A program made the translations under genes and the position numbers. A stretch of DNA of 64,000 nt from Flavobacterium sp. I3-2 (GTDB taxonomy: Bacteria > Bacteroidota > Bacteroidia > Flavobacteriales > Flavobacteriaceae): assembly GCF_013389595.1 (NCBI RefSeq), contig NZ_CP058306.1, positions 3,485,934 through 3,549,933 of the forward strand. The letters are read 5' to 3'. Each line of letters opens with the position of its first letter. Position 1 is the stretch's first letter. Of this stretch, positions 16,347 to 26,842 are shown in pieces. Under the pieces are notes generated by a model that saw only the letters and a program-made list of their open reading frames with translations, was not told the origin of the DNA and made no database searches.

Positions 16347-17696
16347 TTATTTATGATTTCCATTGAGTTCAGTTAAGCGTTTTCCTTGGTGATTTGAAAA
16401 TCTGCGGTTCTTTGGTTCGCCAATCATTTGTTTACCGTAAATACTAGTGTGGCCTGACAAGAGATACGAAATTACACAAGCGATAGCTACATATACACCA
16501 CATTCAACACCAAATAGTTCAATTGCCATAATAATACAAGCTAATGGTGTATTGGTTGCTCCTGCAAATACAGCAACAAATCCCATTCCTGCCAAAAGTC
16601 CTGTTGGTAACGGAATGAATAAACTTATAGTATTTCCCAAAGTTGCTCCGATAAAGAATAACGGCGTTATTTCGCCGCCTTTGAAACCTGCCGAAAGTGT
16701 GATAATAGTAAAAGCCATTTTCAACGCAAAATCATATGCAGGTAATTGTTGGTCAAACGAGTGAACAATAGTTGGAATACCTAACCCAATGTATTTTGTT
16801 GTGCCGATTGCCCAAACCGCAAAAGCCACAATCACTCCGCCAACTAAGGGACGAAAAGGAGCAAATTCAATTTTTGATTTAAAAATCGCACTTGTTTTAT
16901 GAATGACCTTGCTAAATGTTGCGGAACATAACCCAAAAATAATCCCTGCAATAATTGCATATATAATATTTAGAAATGAAATGTTGGGTACAAAATTGAT
17001 GTGATAATGTGTGTGATGTGTCTGCCAAAGTTTGGTAACTAAATCGGCAATAATTCCTGCGGCAAATGCAGGAAAAATAGCATCATATTTCAGTCGTCCG
17101 ATTAGAAAAACTTCCAAACCAAAGACTGCACCTGCTAATGGTGTTCCGAATACGGAGCCGAAACCTGCGGAAATAGCCGAAATAATTAAAATTTTTCGTT
17201 CGCTCTCTGTCAATCGAAAAGGTTTGACAAATTGGTCGGCAATAGCACCCGCCATTTGTAAAGCCGTCCCCTCACGTCCTGCCGAGCCGCCAAAAAAATG
17301 CGTAGCAATAGTTCCGATATACACATACGGAGCCATTCGGAACGAGATAATTTCTTTTGGATTGTGAATGGTGTCAATAAGCAAATTATTTCCTGCTTCA
17401 ATGTCTTTGCCCAAATAGTAATAGAGCAAACCGATGAAAAAACCACCAATTGGCAATAATGCAATTAACCATAAATGATTTTCACGATAATTTGTAACCC
17501 AGTCCAATGATTGCAGAAAACCTGCTGAAGCACTACCAACACAAAGTCCGATAAGCAAACATAAAAATGTCCATTTAAGGATGTAGGAAATTGAAGGATA
17601 CTTTCTGAAAAATACTTTCGTAGATAAATTGATTTTTTGACCGAATGACTTTTTGTTATTTATTGACATAACCAACCCGATTAAAATGTTAAACAT
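16347..17696 (-). CDS. CLC-family antiporter, fluoride (CLC-F) type
   Basis: 449-aa membrane protein of the CLC chloride channel/antiporter fold. The gating-Glu motif reads GSAGREGTALQM near residue 130. The place of the canonical GSGIP selectivity loop is taken by GNNLLID near 100. GREGT plus GNN are features of CLC-F proteins, which export fluoride in exchange for protons. A fluoride riboswitch in its leader (17706-17765) strongly supports this. Ten or more hydrophobic helices are visible. The start at 17696 (MFNILIGLV) is followed by a second Met (MSINNKKSF) about ten codons on, which may be the true start. Confidence 0.88.
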   Translation of the reverse strand: MFNILIGLVMSINNKKSFGQKINLSTKVFFRKYPSISYILKWTFLCLLIGLCVGSASAGFLQSLDWVTNYRENHLWLIALLPIGGFFIGLLYYYLGKDIEAGNNLLIDTIHNPKEIISFRMAPYVYIGTIATHFFGGSAGREGTALQMAGAIADQFVKPFRLTESERKILIISAISAGFGSVFGTPLAGAVFGLEVFLIGRLKYDAIFPAFAAGIIADLVTKLWQTHHTHYHINFVPNISFLNIIYAIIAGIIFGLCSATFSKVIHKTSAIFKSKIEFAPFRPLVGGVIVAFAVWAIGTTKYIGLGIPTIVHSFDQQLPAYDFALKMAFTIITLSAGFKGGEITPLFFIGATLGNTISLFIPLPTGLLAGMGFVAVFAGATNTPLACIIMAIELFGVECGVYVAIACVISYLLSGHTSIYGKQMIGEPKNRRFSNHQGKRLTELNGNHK

Positions 17697-17705
17697 TTAA
17701 TTTAA

Positions 17706-17765
17706 TCAGGCGTCATCAGCTTTTAAAAGCGGTTGGGTAAGGAAGAACACCATTTCCTTTTGGAA
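17706..17765 (-). ncRNA. Fluoride riboswitch (crcB motif)
   Basis: On the minus strand: GGAAATGGTGTTCTTCC, then AACCGC, a short hairpin TTTTAAAAG, then CTGATGACGCCT. These are the conserved blocks of the crcB fluoride aptamer in order and at its usual spacing. It lies just before the CLC-F start, with a -7 promoter element immediately upstream. Fluoride binding should increase expression of the exporter. Confidence 0.9.
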
Positions 17766-17768
17766 CGA

Positions 17769-17776
17769 CAAATGTA
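17769..17776 (-). promoter_or_regulatory. -7 promoter element for the riboswitch-CLC unit
   Basis: TACATTTG on the minus strand exactly matches the Bacteroidota TAnnTTTG -7 consensus. Transcription would start a few bases before the aptamer. Confidence 0.6.
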
Positions 17777-17839
17777 TTAAAAAAATATTATAATATATCT
17801 GCCGTAAAGAAATATCCTTTTTGTCTTTTCATTCTATTA

Positions 17840-17873
17840 CGCCAAATACCGCCTCTCAACGCCAAACCCTGCA
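17840..17873 (+). repeat. GCCAAA direct repeats before DUF1896 gene
   Basis: GCCAAATACCGCC (17841) and GCCAAACCCTGC (17861) repeat with a 20-base period, as do the GCCAAACAATGCC copies at 30171 and 30191. They lie about 70 bases before the DUF1896 start. Confidence 0.35.
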
Positions 17874-17943
17874 ACATTCACAAAGGCATTTGCTTCCGCT
17901 TATAATTTTAGGCTTCAAGCAAAATTCTAAACAAAATTATAGT

Positions 17944-18381
17944 ATGAGTACACAGCAAAAAGACCTATCGTATTTCAGGTTACGACTGCAAGAATTATTA
18001 AACAGCAGCTTCCCTGAAAAGGCACACGACCAAAAGTTTATCGACCAACGTTCATCGTGGGCTGCCAATGCTTATGAGGTGGCTTTCCGTTGGGGAAACG
18101 TAGTTGAGCAATGCAACGAGATTGCCAATTATATCCTGTTTGAAAATCTGCATTTCTCCAAATTCGATACGGTTTTCCAAGTCGTATGCAATGAGTTTGA
18201 TACCCTAATGGCAGACGAAGAACTACGACCGTTCGCTCTTAAAATGTTCACCGTCTGTGAGCCTGTTTTCTCCAACTATAAATTAACTGATGATTTCGCT
18301 TACACCTATGAGTTTGATGCTCTTTATACCGAAGTAACTGGAACCATTGCAATATGGATAGAGAAAAATGGGCTTCAGTAA
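17944..18381 (+). CDS. DUF1896 family protein
   Basis: 145 aa, soluble and acidic. Matches the DUF1896 proteins that regularly precede the large methylase-helicase in Bacteroidota ICEs: [20 protein letters not shown] at the start, [21 protein letters not shown] in the middle and [15 protein letters not shown] at the end. The ATG at 17944 is chosen over a TTG at 17821. It overlaps the helicase start by 14 bases, so the two are translationally coupled. Function unknown; an accessory to the helicase is inferred. Confidence 0.8.
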   Translation: MSTQQKDLSYFRLRLQELLNSSFPEKAHDQKFIDQRSSWAANAYEVAFRWGNVVEQCNEIANYILFENLHFSKFDTVFQVVCNEFDTLMADEELRPFALKMFTVCEPVFSNYKLTDDFAYTYEFDALYTEVTGTIAIWIEKNGLQ

Positions 18382-21300
18382 AAAGCAACATCTCCAACAA
18401 AACATTGATGCCTTACGAATTGCTTTTAAACTGGAAAAGGAGAACCGTCAAGCCACCGTAGGCGAAAGACTGCTAATGATGCAATACAGCGGATTTGGCG
18501 GTCTTAAATTCGTGCTGAACCCCATAGCGGATGATATAGACATCAACCATTGGAGAAAAACCGAACATAACCTTTTCCCGATTGTGCAGGAACTCCACCA
18601 ACTGCTAAAAGAAAATCCCCAAGACGAAAAGCAATACCGCAGGTACGTGGACAGTATGAAAAGCTCGGTACTAACCGCTTTTTATACACCACCGCAGGTG
18701 ATAGATGCCATTTCGCAATCAATGCGTGATAAGGGTTTGCACATTGACAAGTTCCTTGAACCATCGGCAGGTATCGGATCATTTGTCGAATCCTTTGCAG
18801 GGAACGAAACCAAAGTTACAGCCTATGAAAAAGATGTGCTCACAGGAAAAATATTAAAACAGCTTTATCCCGAAAGCACTGTCCGTATAAGCGGTTTTGA
18901 AGAAATACCCGAAAAAGAACAAAACAGTTACGATGTTGTTGCCAGCAATATCCCTTTTGGCGATACTTCTGTTTTTGACCTTTCGTATTCTCGTAGTAAA
19001 GAGAGTGCAAAAGTTCAGGCTGCCCGAAGCATTCACAATTATTTCTTTCTGAAAGGTAACGATATGCTCCGTGAGGGCGGTTTACAGGCTTTTATTACCT
19101 CACAAGGGATTTTAAACAGTCCGAATAACGAGCCTATACGCAGAGCGTTGATGGAAAACAACGATTTGGTATCCGTAATTCGCTTACCCAATAATCTATT
19201 TACTGATTATGCAGGTACTGAGGTCGGCAGTGATCTTATCATTCTCCAAAAGAATACAGCAAAACAAAATCTGACCGAAAGAGAAGATTTATTTTGCCAA
19301 AGTACGAAAACAGGCTACGGTACGCCAAGCAATGCTTTGTTAGATAAAAGTGGACAAATTGTACATACACATTGGAAAGTAGCTACCGACCCTTACGGGC
19401 AACCTGCTTTAATCTATACACACAACAAGGGTGTTGAGGGCATTGCAAATAGCCTTGAACAGATGCTTTCCGATGATTTTGGAAAGCATTTAAACTTGTC
19501 TTTGTACAAAGAAAAACGGAATGATGAACCTATTGTTCAAATTCCGACACAGCCCATTGTTACACCTCCAGTTATTGAACGTGAAATTCAAGAGCGTGAA
19601 ATCATTCAGCCGGAACAACATCGTTTAACACAATCAGCCATCATACTGGAAAGTCCGCAGGAATTAAAACAGTTAAGCATTTTCGACCTGTTTGAAAATG
19701 ATGATGAAAACATAGCGGTTTTAACTCCACCAAAGAAAGCAACGAAATCTAAAAAGCAAACTACCAAAAAACAACGGGCTAACATTGGTCGCCAAATCGA
19801 CCTGTTCAGTTCAGCAATGCAGCAACCTTATACGCCTTCAGTTTCCAATGGCTCGGTCAATAGAACCGTTCCACCCAACGGAACAAAACAGGAAATTATT
19901 CGCGATTTATTTTCGCAGTCTAACGGAAATGACCAGGCTGATAAACCAGCTATTTCCGTACCTGTTCTTGCAGCCATTCCTAAGCCTGCTCCGTATAGTG
20001 GCGAATTGCAATCGTTCCATCGTAACGATTGCCTTGTGGTTGATAATGGTTGGGTAGGTCATTTACAGGAAGTAGATAAAGTGGATAAAACTGCAATGTT
20101 CTACCCATTGCAATTACCTTCTTTACAGAAAGCAAGAGCCGAAGCGTATATCGGAGTACGTGATATTTACCAACAGCTTTACAATAAAGAAGCGGAACTA
20201 CAAACCGAACATAAGGCAGAAAGAGAAAATTTAAACCAACTGTACGATGCTTTTGTAAAAAGGTACGGTAGTCTGAACAGTGCCGATAATATCAAGCTGA
20301 TTAAGACGGATAGTGCCGGAAAAGAAATCCCTTATTTGGAGCGTGTAAAAGGGAGTGTTATCCATAAAGCGGATATTTTCAGCCATCCTGTAAGTTTTTC
20401 CACGACAACATTAGCAACCGATAATCCCGAAGAAGCATTAGCATCCTCATTGAATAAATACGGAAGTGTTGATTTGGACTATATGTCCGAAATCAGCAGT
20501 ATGTCTGCAGATGCCTTGAAAGATGCTCTGCACGGTCGTATTTTTTATAATCCCCTGCAAAGTGAATACGAAATTTCCGAACGCTGGATAGCCGGTAACG
20601 TGGTAGAAAAAGCACAGGAAATAATAGAATATGTAGAAAGCAATCCCGAAAATACCGAAGCAAAGCACAGCCTTATGGTATTGGAAGAAGCCCGACCAAG
20701 ACGTATCGAATTTGAGGAACTGGACTTTAACCTTGGTGAACGCTGGATACCCACAGGTATTTATGCCAAATTTGCTTCGCACCTGTTCGATGCGGAAGTG
20801 AATATCCATTATTCCGACAGTTCCGATGATTTTTCCGTAATCTGTAATCGGGGCAATCAAAATATATGGGTAAAATATGCGGTAAAGGCTGAAAGCAGGA
20901 CGTTTGATGGCGTTGCTCTGCTCAAACACGCTCTTGTCAATACGACGCCCGATATCACCAAAAAAGTCGAAATAGACGGCAAGGAAGTCAAAGTAAAGGA
21001 TATGGAAGCCATACAGATGGCAAACACTAAGATTGACGAAATACGTACCGCTTTTACCGATTGGTTACACGCACAGAGCAATGAGTTTAAAAAAAGGCTA
21101 ACCGACCAATACAATGATAAGTTTAATTGTTTTGTTCGCCCAAACTATGATGGAAGCCATCAGGAGTTTCCGGGATTAGACCGTAAAGCATTGGGCATTG
21201 AAGACCTGTACGGAAGTCAAAAAGATGCCGTATTGATGATTAAACTCAATAACGGTGCTATCTGCGATCACGAAGTAGGTACAGGAAAAACATTGATAAT

Positions 21301-23818
21301 GTGTACGGCAGCACAGGAAATGAAGCGTTTGGGACTTGCTCATAAACCAATGATAATCGGGCTGAAAAGTAATGTGCACGAAATCGCCGAAGCCTATCGC
21401 ACTGCCTATCCGCACGCTAAAATCCTCTTTCCGGGCAAAGAAGATTTTACACCGCAAAAACGCCTGCGAATTTTCGGAGATATTAAAAACAACGATTGGG
21501 ACTGTGTGATTTTAACACACGACCAATTCGGTATGATACCGCAATCGCCAGAAATTCAAAAGGAAATCCTCGAAATAGAATTGGATAATGTGGAGCGAAA
21601 CCTCGATGCGATGCAGTCGCAGGGAGCTGAAGTAACAAGAGGTATGCTTGCCGGGTCCATTAAACGGAAAGAAAACCTCGAAGTAAAGCTAAAGACTTTA
21701 CAGCACGATATTGAAAATCGCAAAGATGATATTGTGGACTTTAAAATGATGGGCATAGACCATTTGTTTATCGACGAGAGCCACCAGTTTAAAAACCTGA
21801 TGTTTAACACCCGTCACAGCCGTGTAGCTGGATTGGGTAACGTGGACGGTAGCCAAAAAGCGTTAAACCTGCTGTTTGCAATCAGAACCATACAGGAGCG
21901 TACCGATGCAGATATGGGTGCAACCTTTCTTTCGGGTACAACCATCAGCAATTCATTGACGGAATTGTACCTGCTCTTTAAATACCTGCGACCACGGGCA
22001 TTGGAAAAACAAGGTATTAACTGTTTTGATGCGTGGGCAGCAATCTATGCCCGTAAAACGACCGATTATGAGTTTTCAGTTGCCAACAATATTGTGGCGA
22101 AAGAACGTTTTCGATACTTTATCAAAGTACCCGAGCTTGCACAGTTTTACTCGGAAATTACGGATTACCGTACTGCAAAGGATATTGGCATTGACCGACC
22201 TGTAAAAAACGAAATCCTGTACAACATTCCACCAACGCCCGACCAGGGCGTATTTATCAAAAAGTTGATGGAGTTTGCTAAAACAGGAAATGCAGTCTTG
22301 CTCGAACGACCGCCCTTATCTCCAACAGAAGAAAAAGCAAAGATGCTGATTGCTACGGACTATGCTCGTAAGATGTCATTAGATATGCGAATGGTAAGCG
22401 GAGCTTATGAAGATCATCCCGATAGCAAGGCTTCGCATTGTGCAGCTAATATTGCCAAGTATTACAACAAATTCAATGCACAGAAAGGAACGCAGTTCGT
22501 CTTTTCGGATTTGGGTACGTACAAACCTAACGAATGGAATGTGTACTCCGAAATCAAACGTAAGCTCGTGGAAGATCACGGTATACCTGCACACGAAGTA
22601 CGCTTCATTCAGGAAGCCAAAACAGATAACCAACGCAAGGAGCTTATCAAAGGAATGAACGAGGGCAAAATCCGTGTGCTGTTCGGCTCAACGAGTATGC
22701 TCGGTACAGGTGTCAATGCACAGAAAAGAGCCGTTGCCATTCATCATTTAGATACACCGTGGCGACCAAGCGACCTTGCCCAGCGTGACGGTCGGGCAAT
22801 CCGCAAAGGCAATGAGATTGCCAAGTTCTTTGCCGATAATAAAGTAGATGTAGTTATCTATGCCGTTGAAAAATCATTGGATAGTTATAAGTTTAATCTG
22901 CTCTTCAACAAACAGTTATTTATCGACCAATTAAAATCCAACAATCTCGGCAAGCGAACCATAGATGAAGGCAGTATGGACGAAAAATCGGGTATGAACT
23001 TCTCCGAGTATGTGGCAATCCTGTCGGGAAATACCGATCTGCTGGATAAAGCCAAAGTAGAAAAACAGATTGCCGGATTGGAAAGTGAAAAACAGGCGTT
23101 TAACCGTTCCAAGTCAAGTGCCAAATACAAGCTGGAAGATTTTACAGATGAACTGAGCAAAGCTCAATCCCGTTTGAACCGGATGAGTACAGACTGGGAA
23201 AACTTGCAGCAACGCCTACAAAAGCATTCAGACGGAACAATCGCAAATCCTGTGCTGTTGGATGGCTTACCGCCCAATGCAAACCCGAAACAAATCGGCA
23301 CGAAACTTAATGAGATTGCGGATAGGGCTCGTACCGCAGGGCAATATGAAGAAATCGGCAGCTTGTACGGTTTTACGCTGTTGGTTAAAACTGAAATGTC
23401 TGAAAAAGAGGGGGCAGATATTAGGGTAAACCGTTTTTTGGTTCAGGGCGAGGGCAACATCAAATACACCTACAACAACGGTTTAATGGCGAAAGACCCT
23501 GAAACCGCAGCAATGAACTTTTTGAAGGCTTTAAAAAAGCTGCCGGGCTTTATTAAACAGGAGCAGGAGAAAATTTCTGAAATACAAAAAGACCTGCCTA
23601 TACTTCAGGAAGTGCTTAGCGGTACGTGGTCTAAGGAAAGCCGATTGAGCGAACTCAAAACGGAACTGGCTGCGGTAGAACGGAAGATACAGCTATCCAT
23701 TACGCCGGAAACAAAAACAGATGCTCCGGAGCAGGAAGAAAAGAAGAAAGAAACCCCGACGGTTCAGGAAAGCATTGTGCGGGTAAAAGGTGTTCATATG
23801 CCCCGTGGTATATTGTAG
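18368..23818 (+). CDS. Giant DNA methylase-helicase fusion of the ICE
   Basis: 1816 aa. N-terminal half: AdoMet-dependent N6-adenine methylase fold ([16 protein letters not shown] near 136, catalytic-motif variant VASNIPFGD near 192; the usual NPPY is replaced by NIPF). Middle: linker rich in Gln/Lys. C-terminal half: SF2/SNF2 helicase with [15 protein letters not shown] (Walker A, about 967), [15 protein letters not shown] (DESH, about 1134) and [35 protein letters not shown] (motifs V/VI). A coiled-coil tail follows. Such proteins are core ICE/plasmid genes in Bacteroidota, thought to protect or remodel transferred DNA. With NIPF instead of NPPY, methylase activity is uncertain. Confidence 0.9.
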   Translation: MGFSKKQHLQQNIDALRIAFKLEKENRQATVGERLLMMQYSGFGGLKFVLNPIADDIDINHWRKTEHNLFPIVQELHQLLKENPQDEKQYRRYVDSMKSSVLTAFYTPPQVIDAISQSMRDKGLHIDKFLEPSAGIGSFVESFAGNETKVTAYEKDVLTGKILKQLYPESTVRISGFEEIPEKEQNSYDVVASNIPFGDTSVFDLSYSRSKESAKVQAARSIHNYFFLKGNDMLREGGLQAFITSQGILNSPNNEPIRRALMENNDLVSVIRLPNNLFTDYAGTEVGSDLIILQKNTAKQNLTEREDLFCQSTKTGYGTPSNALLDKSGQIVHTHWKVATDPYGQPALIYTHNKGVEGIANSLEQMLSDDFGKHLNLSLYKEKRNDEPIVQIPTQPIVTPPVIEREIQEREIIQPEQHRLTQSAIILESPQELKQLSIFDLFENDDENIAVLTPPKKATKSKKQTTKKQRANIGRQIDLFSSAMQQPYTPSVSNGSVNRTVPPNGTKQEIIRDLFSQSNGNDQADKPAISVPVLAAIPKPAPYSGELQSFHRNDCLVVDNGWVGHLQEVDKVDKTAMFYPLQLPSLQKARAEAYIGVRDIYQQLYNKEAELQTEHKAERENLNQLYDAFVKRYGSLNSADNIKLIKTDSAGKEIPYLERVKGSVIHKADIFSHPVSFSTTTLATDNPEEALASSLNKYGSVDLDYMSEISSMSADALKDALHGRIFYNPLQSEYEISERWIAGNVVEKAQEIIEYVESNPENTEAKHSLMVLEEARPRRIEFEELDFNLGERWIPTGIYAKFASHLFDAEVNIHYSDSSDDFSVICNRGNQNIWVKYAVKAESRTFDGVALLKHALVNTTPDITKKVEIDGKEVKVKDMEAIQMANTKIDEIRTAFTDWLHAQSNEFKKRLTDQYNDKFNCFVRPNYDGSHQEFPGLDRKALGIEDLYGSQKDAVLMIKLNNGAICDHEVGTGKTLIMCTAAQEMKRLGLAHKPMIIGLKSNVHEIAEAYRTAYPHAKILFPGKEDFTPQKRLRIFGDIKNNDWDCVILTHDQFGMIPQSPEIQKEILEIELDNVERNLDAMQSQGAEVTRGMLAGSIKRKENLEVKLKTLQHDIENRKDDIVDFKMMGIDHLFIDESHQFKNLMFNTRHSRVAGLGNVDGSQKALNLLFAIRTIQERTDADMGATFLSGTTISNSLTELYLLFKYLRPRALEKQGINCFDAWAAIYARKTTDYEFSVANNIVAKERFRYFIKVPELAQFYSEITDYRTAKDIGIDRPVKNEILYNIPPTPDQGVFIKKLMEFAKTGNAVLLERPPLSPTEEKAKMLIATDYARKMSLDMRMVSGAYEDHPDSKASHCAANIAKYYNKFNAQKGTQFVFSDLGTYKPNEWNVYSEIKRKLVEDHGIPAHEVRFIQEAKTDNQRKELIKGMNEGKIRVLFGSTSMLGTGVNAQKRAVAIHHLDTPWRPSDLAQRDGRAIRKGNEIAKFFADNKVDVVIYAVEKSLDSYKFNLLFNKQLFIDQLKSNNLGKRTIDEGSMDEKSGMNFSEYVAILSGNTDLLDKAKVEKQIAGLESEKQAFNRSKSSAKYKLEDFTDELSKAQSRLNRMSTDWENLQQRLQKHSDGTIANPVLLDGLPPNANPKQIGTKLNEIADRARTAGQYEEIGSLYGFTLLVKTEMSEKEGADIRVNRFLVQGEGNIKYTYNNGLMAKDPETAAMNFLKALKKLPGFIKQEQEKISEIQKDLPILQEVLSGTWSKESRLSELKTELAAVERKIQLSITPETKTDAPEQEEKKKETPTVQESIVRVKGVHMPRGIL

Positions 23819-23835
23819 TAATATAGCATACGGGC

Positions 23836-23872
23836 AAAATAAAAGGGAGGTGTTAGACCTCCCTTTTATTTT
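23836..23872. terminator. Bidirectional terminator, helicase / mobC
   Basis: Perfect 16-base stem (AAAATAAAAGGGAGGT and its complement) around GTTAG between two convergent genes; A/T tracts on both sides allow both strands to terminate. Confidence 0.85.
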
Positions 23873-23873
23873 A

Positions 23874-25871
23874 TCACTCCTGTACCAAATGCTGTAAATC
23901 GGGGTCATTCTTGATGCGTTCCATTTCACTTACAACAATATTTAGTATATCTGATTTTATCTGCTTGTAATTGGCTTCAATTTCCTGCTTCATTTTATCT
24001 TCACCCTGCTTATCAACAAAGGACAGGATTTCCGGTATTTTCTGATAGGCTTTTGTTTCGGCAGCAACTGTTTCATTATCTACCACAATTTCGGCGTGGA
24101 AAATCTTTTGCTCGATACGCTCGTCAAAGTTATCTGATACCGAACCTACGAACATCCCCTGCGTTAAGGTCGAAATTTTAGAGGCAGGTATCAGGCTATC
24201 CAACTGGGTAGATATAGAGGTAGATTTATCGTTTCGGTTGATGGTCATACTCTGGCGTTTCTGCAACACTTTACCGAAGCGTTCGGAAAGGCTCTTTGCC
24301 GTTTCGCCTACAACCTGCCCGCTGAAAACATTACCGACGGTATTCTGAATAACCTTGCTTTCCTTATCGCCGTAATCTCTTGTTAATTGCGAAAAGTCCT
24401 GAAAACCCAGACATACCGCCACCTTATTACTTCTCGCCGTTGCGATGAGATTGTCCAGTCCCCTAAAATAAATTGTGGGCAGCTCATCAATTATAACCGA
24501 ACTCTTTAGCTGTCCTTTTTTATTGATGAGCTTTACAATCCTTGAATTGTACAAACCCAAAGCTGCCGAATATATATTTTGCCTGTCGGGATTGTTACCT
24601 ACACATAAAATCTTAGGTTCATTCGGGTTATTAATGTCGAGCGTGAAGTCGTTGCCAGTCATTACCCAATAAAGCTGCGGGCTAATCATTCTTGATAGTG
24701 GAATTTTTGCAGATGCGATTTGACCTTGTAATTGGTCTTGTGCGCCGCCTTGCCACGCATCCATAAACGATGACAAATAATTTTCTAAATCGGGATAGGA
24801 AGTTAAAATCGTGAACACGTCCGAATACTTTTTATTCAGCAATTCGATGGCGTGCGGGAAAGTGCAATACTTCCCGTTTTCGTAGATTTTGAGATACCAA
24901 ATAATGGCTGCAAGCAATATAATTGGGCTTTCCACGAAGAAATCCCCTTGCTTCAAAATCCACGACTTGTTAAGATTTAGCATTATCGTATATGCCGCTT
25001 CGTAGGCATCCGATATGTCCGTCATAAATTCGGGATTGAGTGGATTACAACGGTGGCTCTTGCGTGGGTCGTCGAAGTTTATCACGTAGAATTTGGGTTG
25101 TACTTCGTACTTATCCCGATGCTTCAGTAAGTGATTGTAGGCAATAGTAGAAAGGTCGTCGAACTTGAAATCGTAGATGTACATACTAAACCCTTTCTCT
25201 ATCTGCTGCTTGATGTAGTTGTTTACAATTGCATAGCTCTTGCCCGAACCTGGTGTGCCCAACACAATCGAGGCTCGAAAAGGGTTCACGATGTTAATCC
25301 AACCGTTGTTCCATTTGTTTTTGTAAAAGAACTTTGTGGGTAGATTGACGGAATATTCGTTTTCCATCAGCTTTGTTTCCTGTTGGAAGCTCTCGTTTTC
25401 ATTATTGAAAACGTCGTCCATCAGGTTGTTCTTTAATAGTCTGCTCATCCATACACCCGCCATCAGCAAAGCGATATAGCCTAACGATATAGTCAGGATA
25501 TACAGGAACGTGCCTACTGCCGGGGATAGCTTTAGCAATGGTGTGTTCAGGAAAAACAGCACGAAACCGATACCCAAAGTCACGTAAATTTTAGTCCAGG
25601 TTATCTTCTCATTCTTTACGCCCTTAGTGCCTAAACAGCTTAAAGCGAGCAATACCAAAGCAAAGGCTTTGGTATATAGGGTATGTGAGAACAAACCCGC
25701 CGTTCTGTCGAAATTGCCTAAAATCTTGTTGATTACTTCCAGTGTCCAGCCACGTTCTAAAAAGAACCCGTAGCAGAACCAATAAAGGTGCATCAGTACC
25801 AATAGAATACTGACTGCCCGCATAAAAGCCATTATCTTGGCTAAGCCTCTTAAATCGTCCTCTCCCTGCAT
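23874..25871 (-). CDS. mobC: Type IV coupling protein (VirD4/TraG-like), MobC
   Basis: 665 aa. Residues 30-34 are YWFCY, the name-giving motif of the domain found in Bacteroides-type coupling proteins. Four N-terminal membrane helices follow, then a hexameric motor ATPase domain: Walker A LGTPGSGKSYAI (about 204-214), Walker B SVIIDELPTIYF near 460 and ATARSNKVAVCLGFQDFSQL after it. It should dock the relaxase-DNA complex onto the Tra channel at the inner membrane and drive DNA export. Downstream of mobA and mobB on the same strand, but separated from them by an inserted cargo block. Confidence 0.92.
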   Translation of the reverse strand: MQGEDDLRGLAKIMAFMRAVSILLVLMHLYWFCYGFFLERGWTLEVINKILGNFDRTAGLFSHTLYTKAFALVLLALSCLGTKGVKNEKITWTKIYVTLGIGFVLFFLNTPLLKLSPAVGTFLYILTISLGYIALLMAGVWMSRLLKNNLMDDVFNNENESFQQETKLMENEYSVNLPTKFFYKNKWNNGWINIVNPFRASIVLGTPGSGKSYAIVNNYIKQQIEKGFSMYIYDFKFDDLSTIAYNHLLKHRDKYEVQPKFYVINFDDPRKSHRCNPLNPEFMTDISDAYEAAYTIMLNLNKSWILKQGDFFVESPIILLAAIIWYLKIYENGKYCTFPHAIELLNKKYSDVFTILTSYPDLENYLSSFMDAWQGGAQDQLQGQIASAKIPLSRMISPQLYWVMTGNDFTLDINNPNEPKILCVGNNPDRQNIYSAALGLYNSRIVKLINKKGQLKSSVIIDELPTIYFRGLDNLIATARSNKVAVCLGFQDFSQLTRDYGDKESKVIQNTVGNVFSGQVVGETAKSLSERFGKVLQKRQSMTINRNDKSTSISTQLDSLIPASKISTLTQGMFVGSVSDNFDERIEQKIFHAEIVVDNETVAAETKAYQKIPEILSFVDKQGEDKMKQEIEANYKQIKSDILNIVVSEMERIKNDPDLQHLVQE

Positions 25872-25979
25872 TATTTTGAGTTTTAATGTTCGGGCGTGAA
25901 TTTAAAGTCTGTTCGGAATAGTTATAAGATTGTGGTAGTCTAAGGCAGTACGTGGCGGTATTTGGCTTAATCAGTGTAT

Positions 25980-26759
25980 TTATTTAGGAGCGGATTTCAT
26001 TAATGATTTATAGGAAGTAAGGAATGCGGACAAACTCTTGTATCCTACTTTGAATGCTACTTCTGTAAGGGTATATTTTTTAGTATCAATTAGTTCAATA
26101 CTCTTCAAAATACGGGTAAGCTGTATATATTTCTGTATGGTTATCCCCGTTTCATTTTTAAAGATACGTTGTAAATTGCGTACCGACATATTCGCAATTT
26201 CTACATAATCTTCGACTTTAAACTCATATCTGAAATTTTCATTGATATGACTGCAAATCGGAATTAGTCGCTCGTCTGAAGGTACAGGGATTTCCAAAGC
26301 ATTATTTTTCTGATAAAAATCTGGAAGGTTTTGCAAAATGGCTAATAAAAAGACTTTCTGATTATCATCTTCAATAAGTTGTTTATTCCACTTAGTTGCA
26401 TAATTGAGCATTTCGTGTAAGACAATAGGAACACGGAAAATCTTTACGGAATTGTAAAATTGATTTTGCGGAATATACTTAAAGAGCAATACTGTCAGAT
26501 TAACGGTTTCTGCTGATGATGATATGCGGTGTTTTATATTTGACGGTATCCATATTGCGTGATTTTGAGGTACAAAATAAACCTTATTCTCTATGTAAAA
26601 ATACTGAAAACCCTCTGTAACATAGGATAGCTGATAACGTGCGTGAGAATGCTCGTAATCATCATGTTTCCAGTTTTGTTGCTGCCATATATAAGCATCG
26701 CTTATAACATCATCTGAATAATTGCCAGGAGTTGTTTCCTTAAGACCACATTTTAGCAT
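25980..26759 (-). CDS. AraC-family regulator (cupin-type sensor)
   Basis: 259 aa. N-terminal cupin-like half (HARYQLSYVTEGFQYFYIEN, then WIPSNIKHRI), a typical sugar/aromatic-sensing AraC arm, and a C-terminal DNA-binding half: VEDYVEIANMSVRNLQRIFKNETGITIQKY and YTLTEVAFKVGYKSLSAFLTSYK. Transcribed divergently from the flavodoxin-RidA gene across an 83-base gap, the usual layout for a local activator or repressor of that gene. Part of a cargo block between mobB and mobC. Confidence 0.85.
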   Translation of the reverse strand: MLKCGLKETTPGNYSDDVISDAYIWQQQNWKHDDYEHSHARYQLSYVTEGFQYFYIENKVYFVPQNHAIWIPSNIKHRISSSAETVNLTVLLFKYIPQNQFYNSVKIFRVPIVLHEMLNYATKWNKQLIEDDNQKVFLLAILQNLPDFYQKNNALEIPVPSDERLIPICSHINENFRYEFKVEDYVEIANMSVRNLQRIFKNETGITIQKYIQLTRILKSIELIDTKKYTLTEVAFKVGYKSLSAFLTSYKSLMKSAPK

Positions 26760-26806
26760 TGCGTTTTAAATATACTTTTTGGCAAAGCTAATAAAAACGA
26801 AATATT

Positions 26807-26814
26807 TAATTTTG
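26807..26814 (+). promoter_or_regulatory. Possible -7 element for flavodoxin-RidA gene
   Basis: TAATTTTG matches TAnnTTTG, 28 bases before the start codon. A TTTTTGG about 25 bases further upstream could be the -33 box, though the spacing is long. Confidence 0.35.
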
Positions 26815-26842
26815 CAATATTATTAGAAAAATTTCCTGTGCA

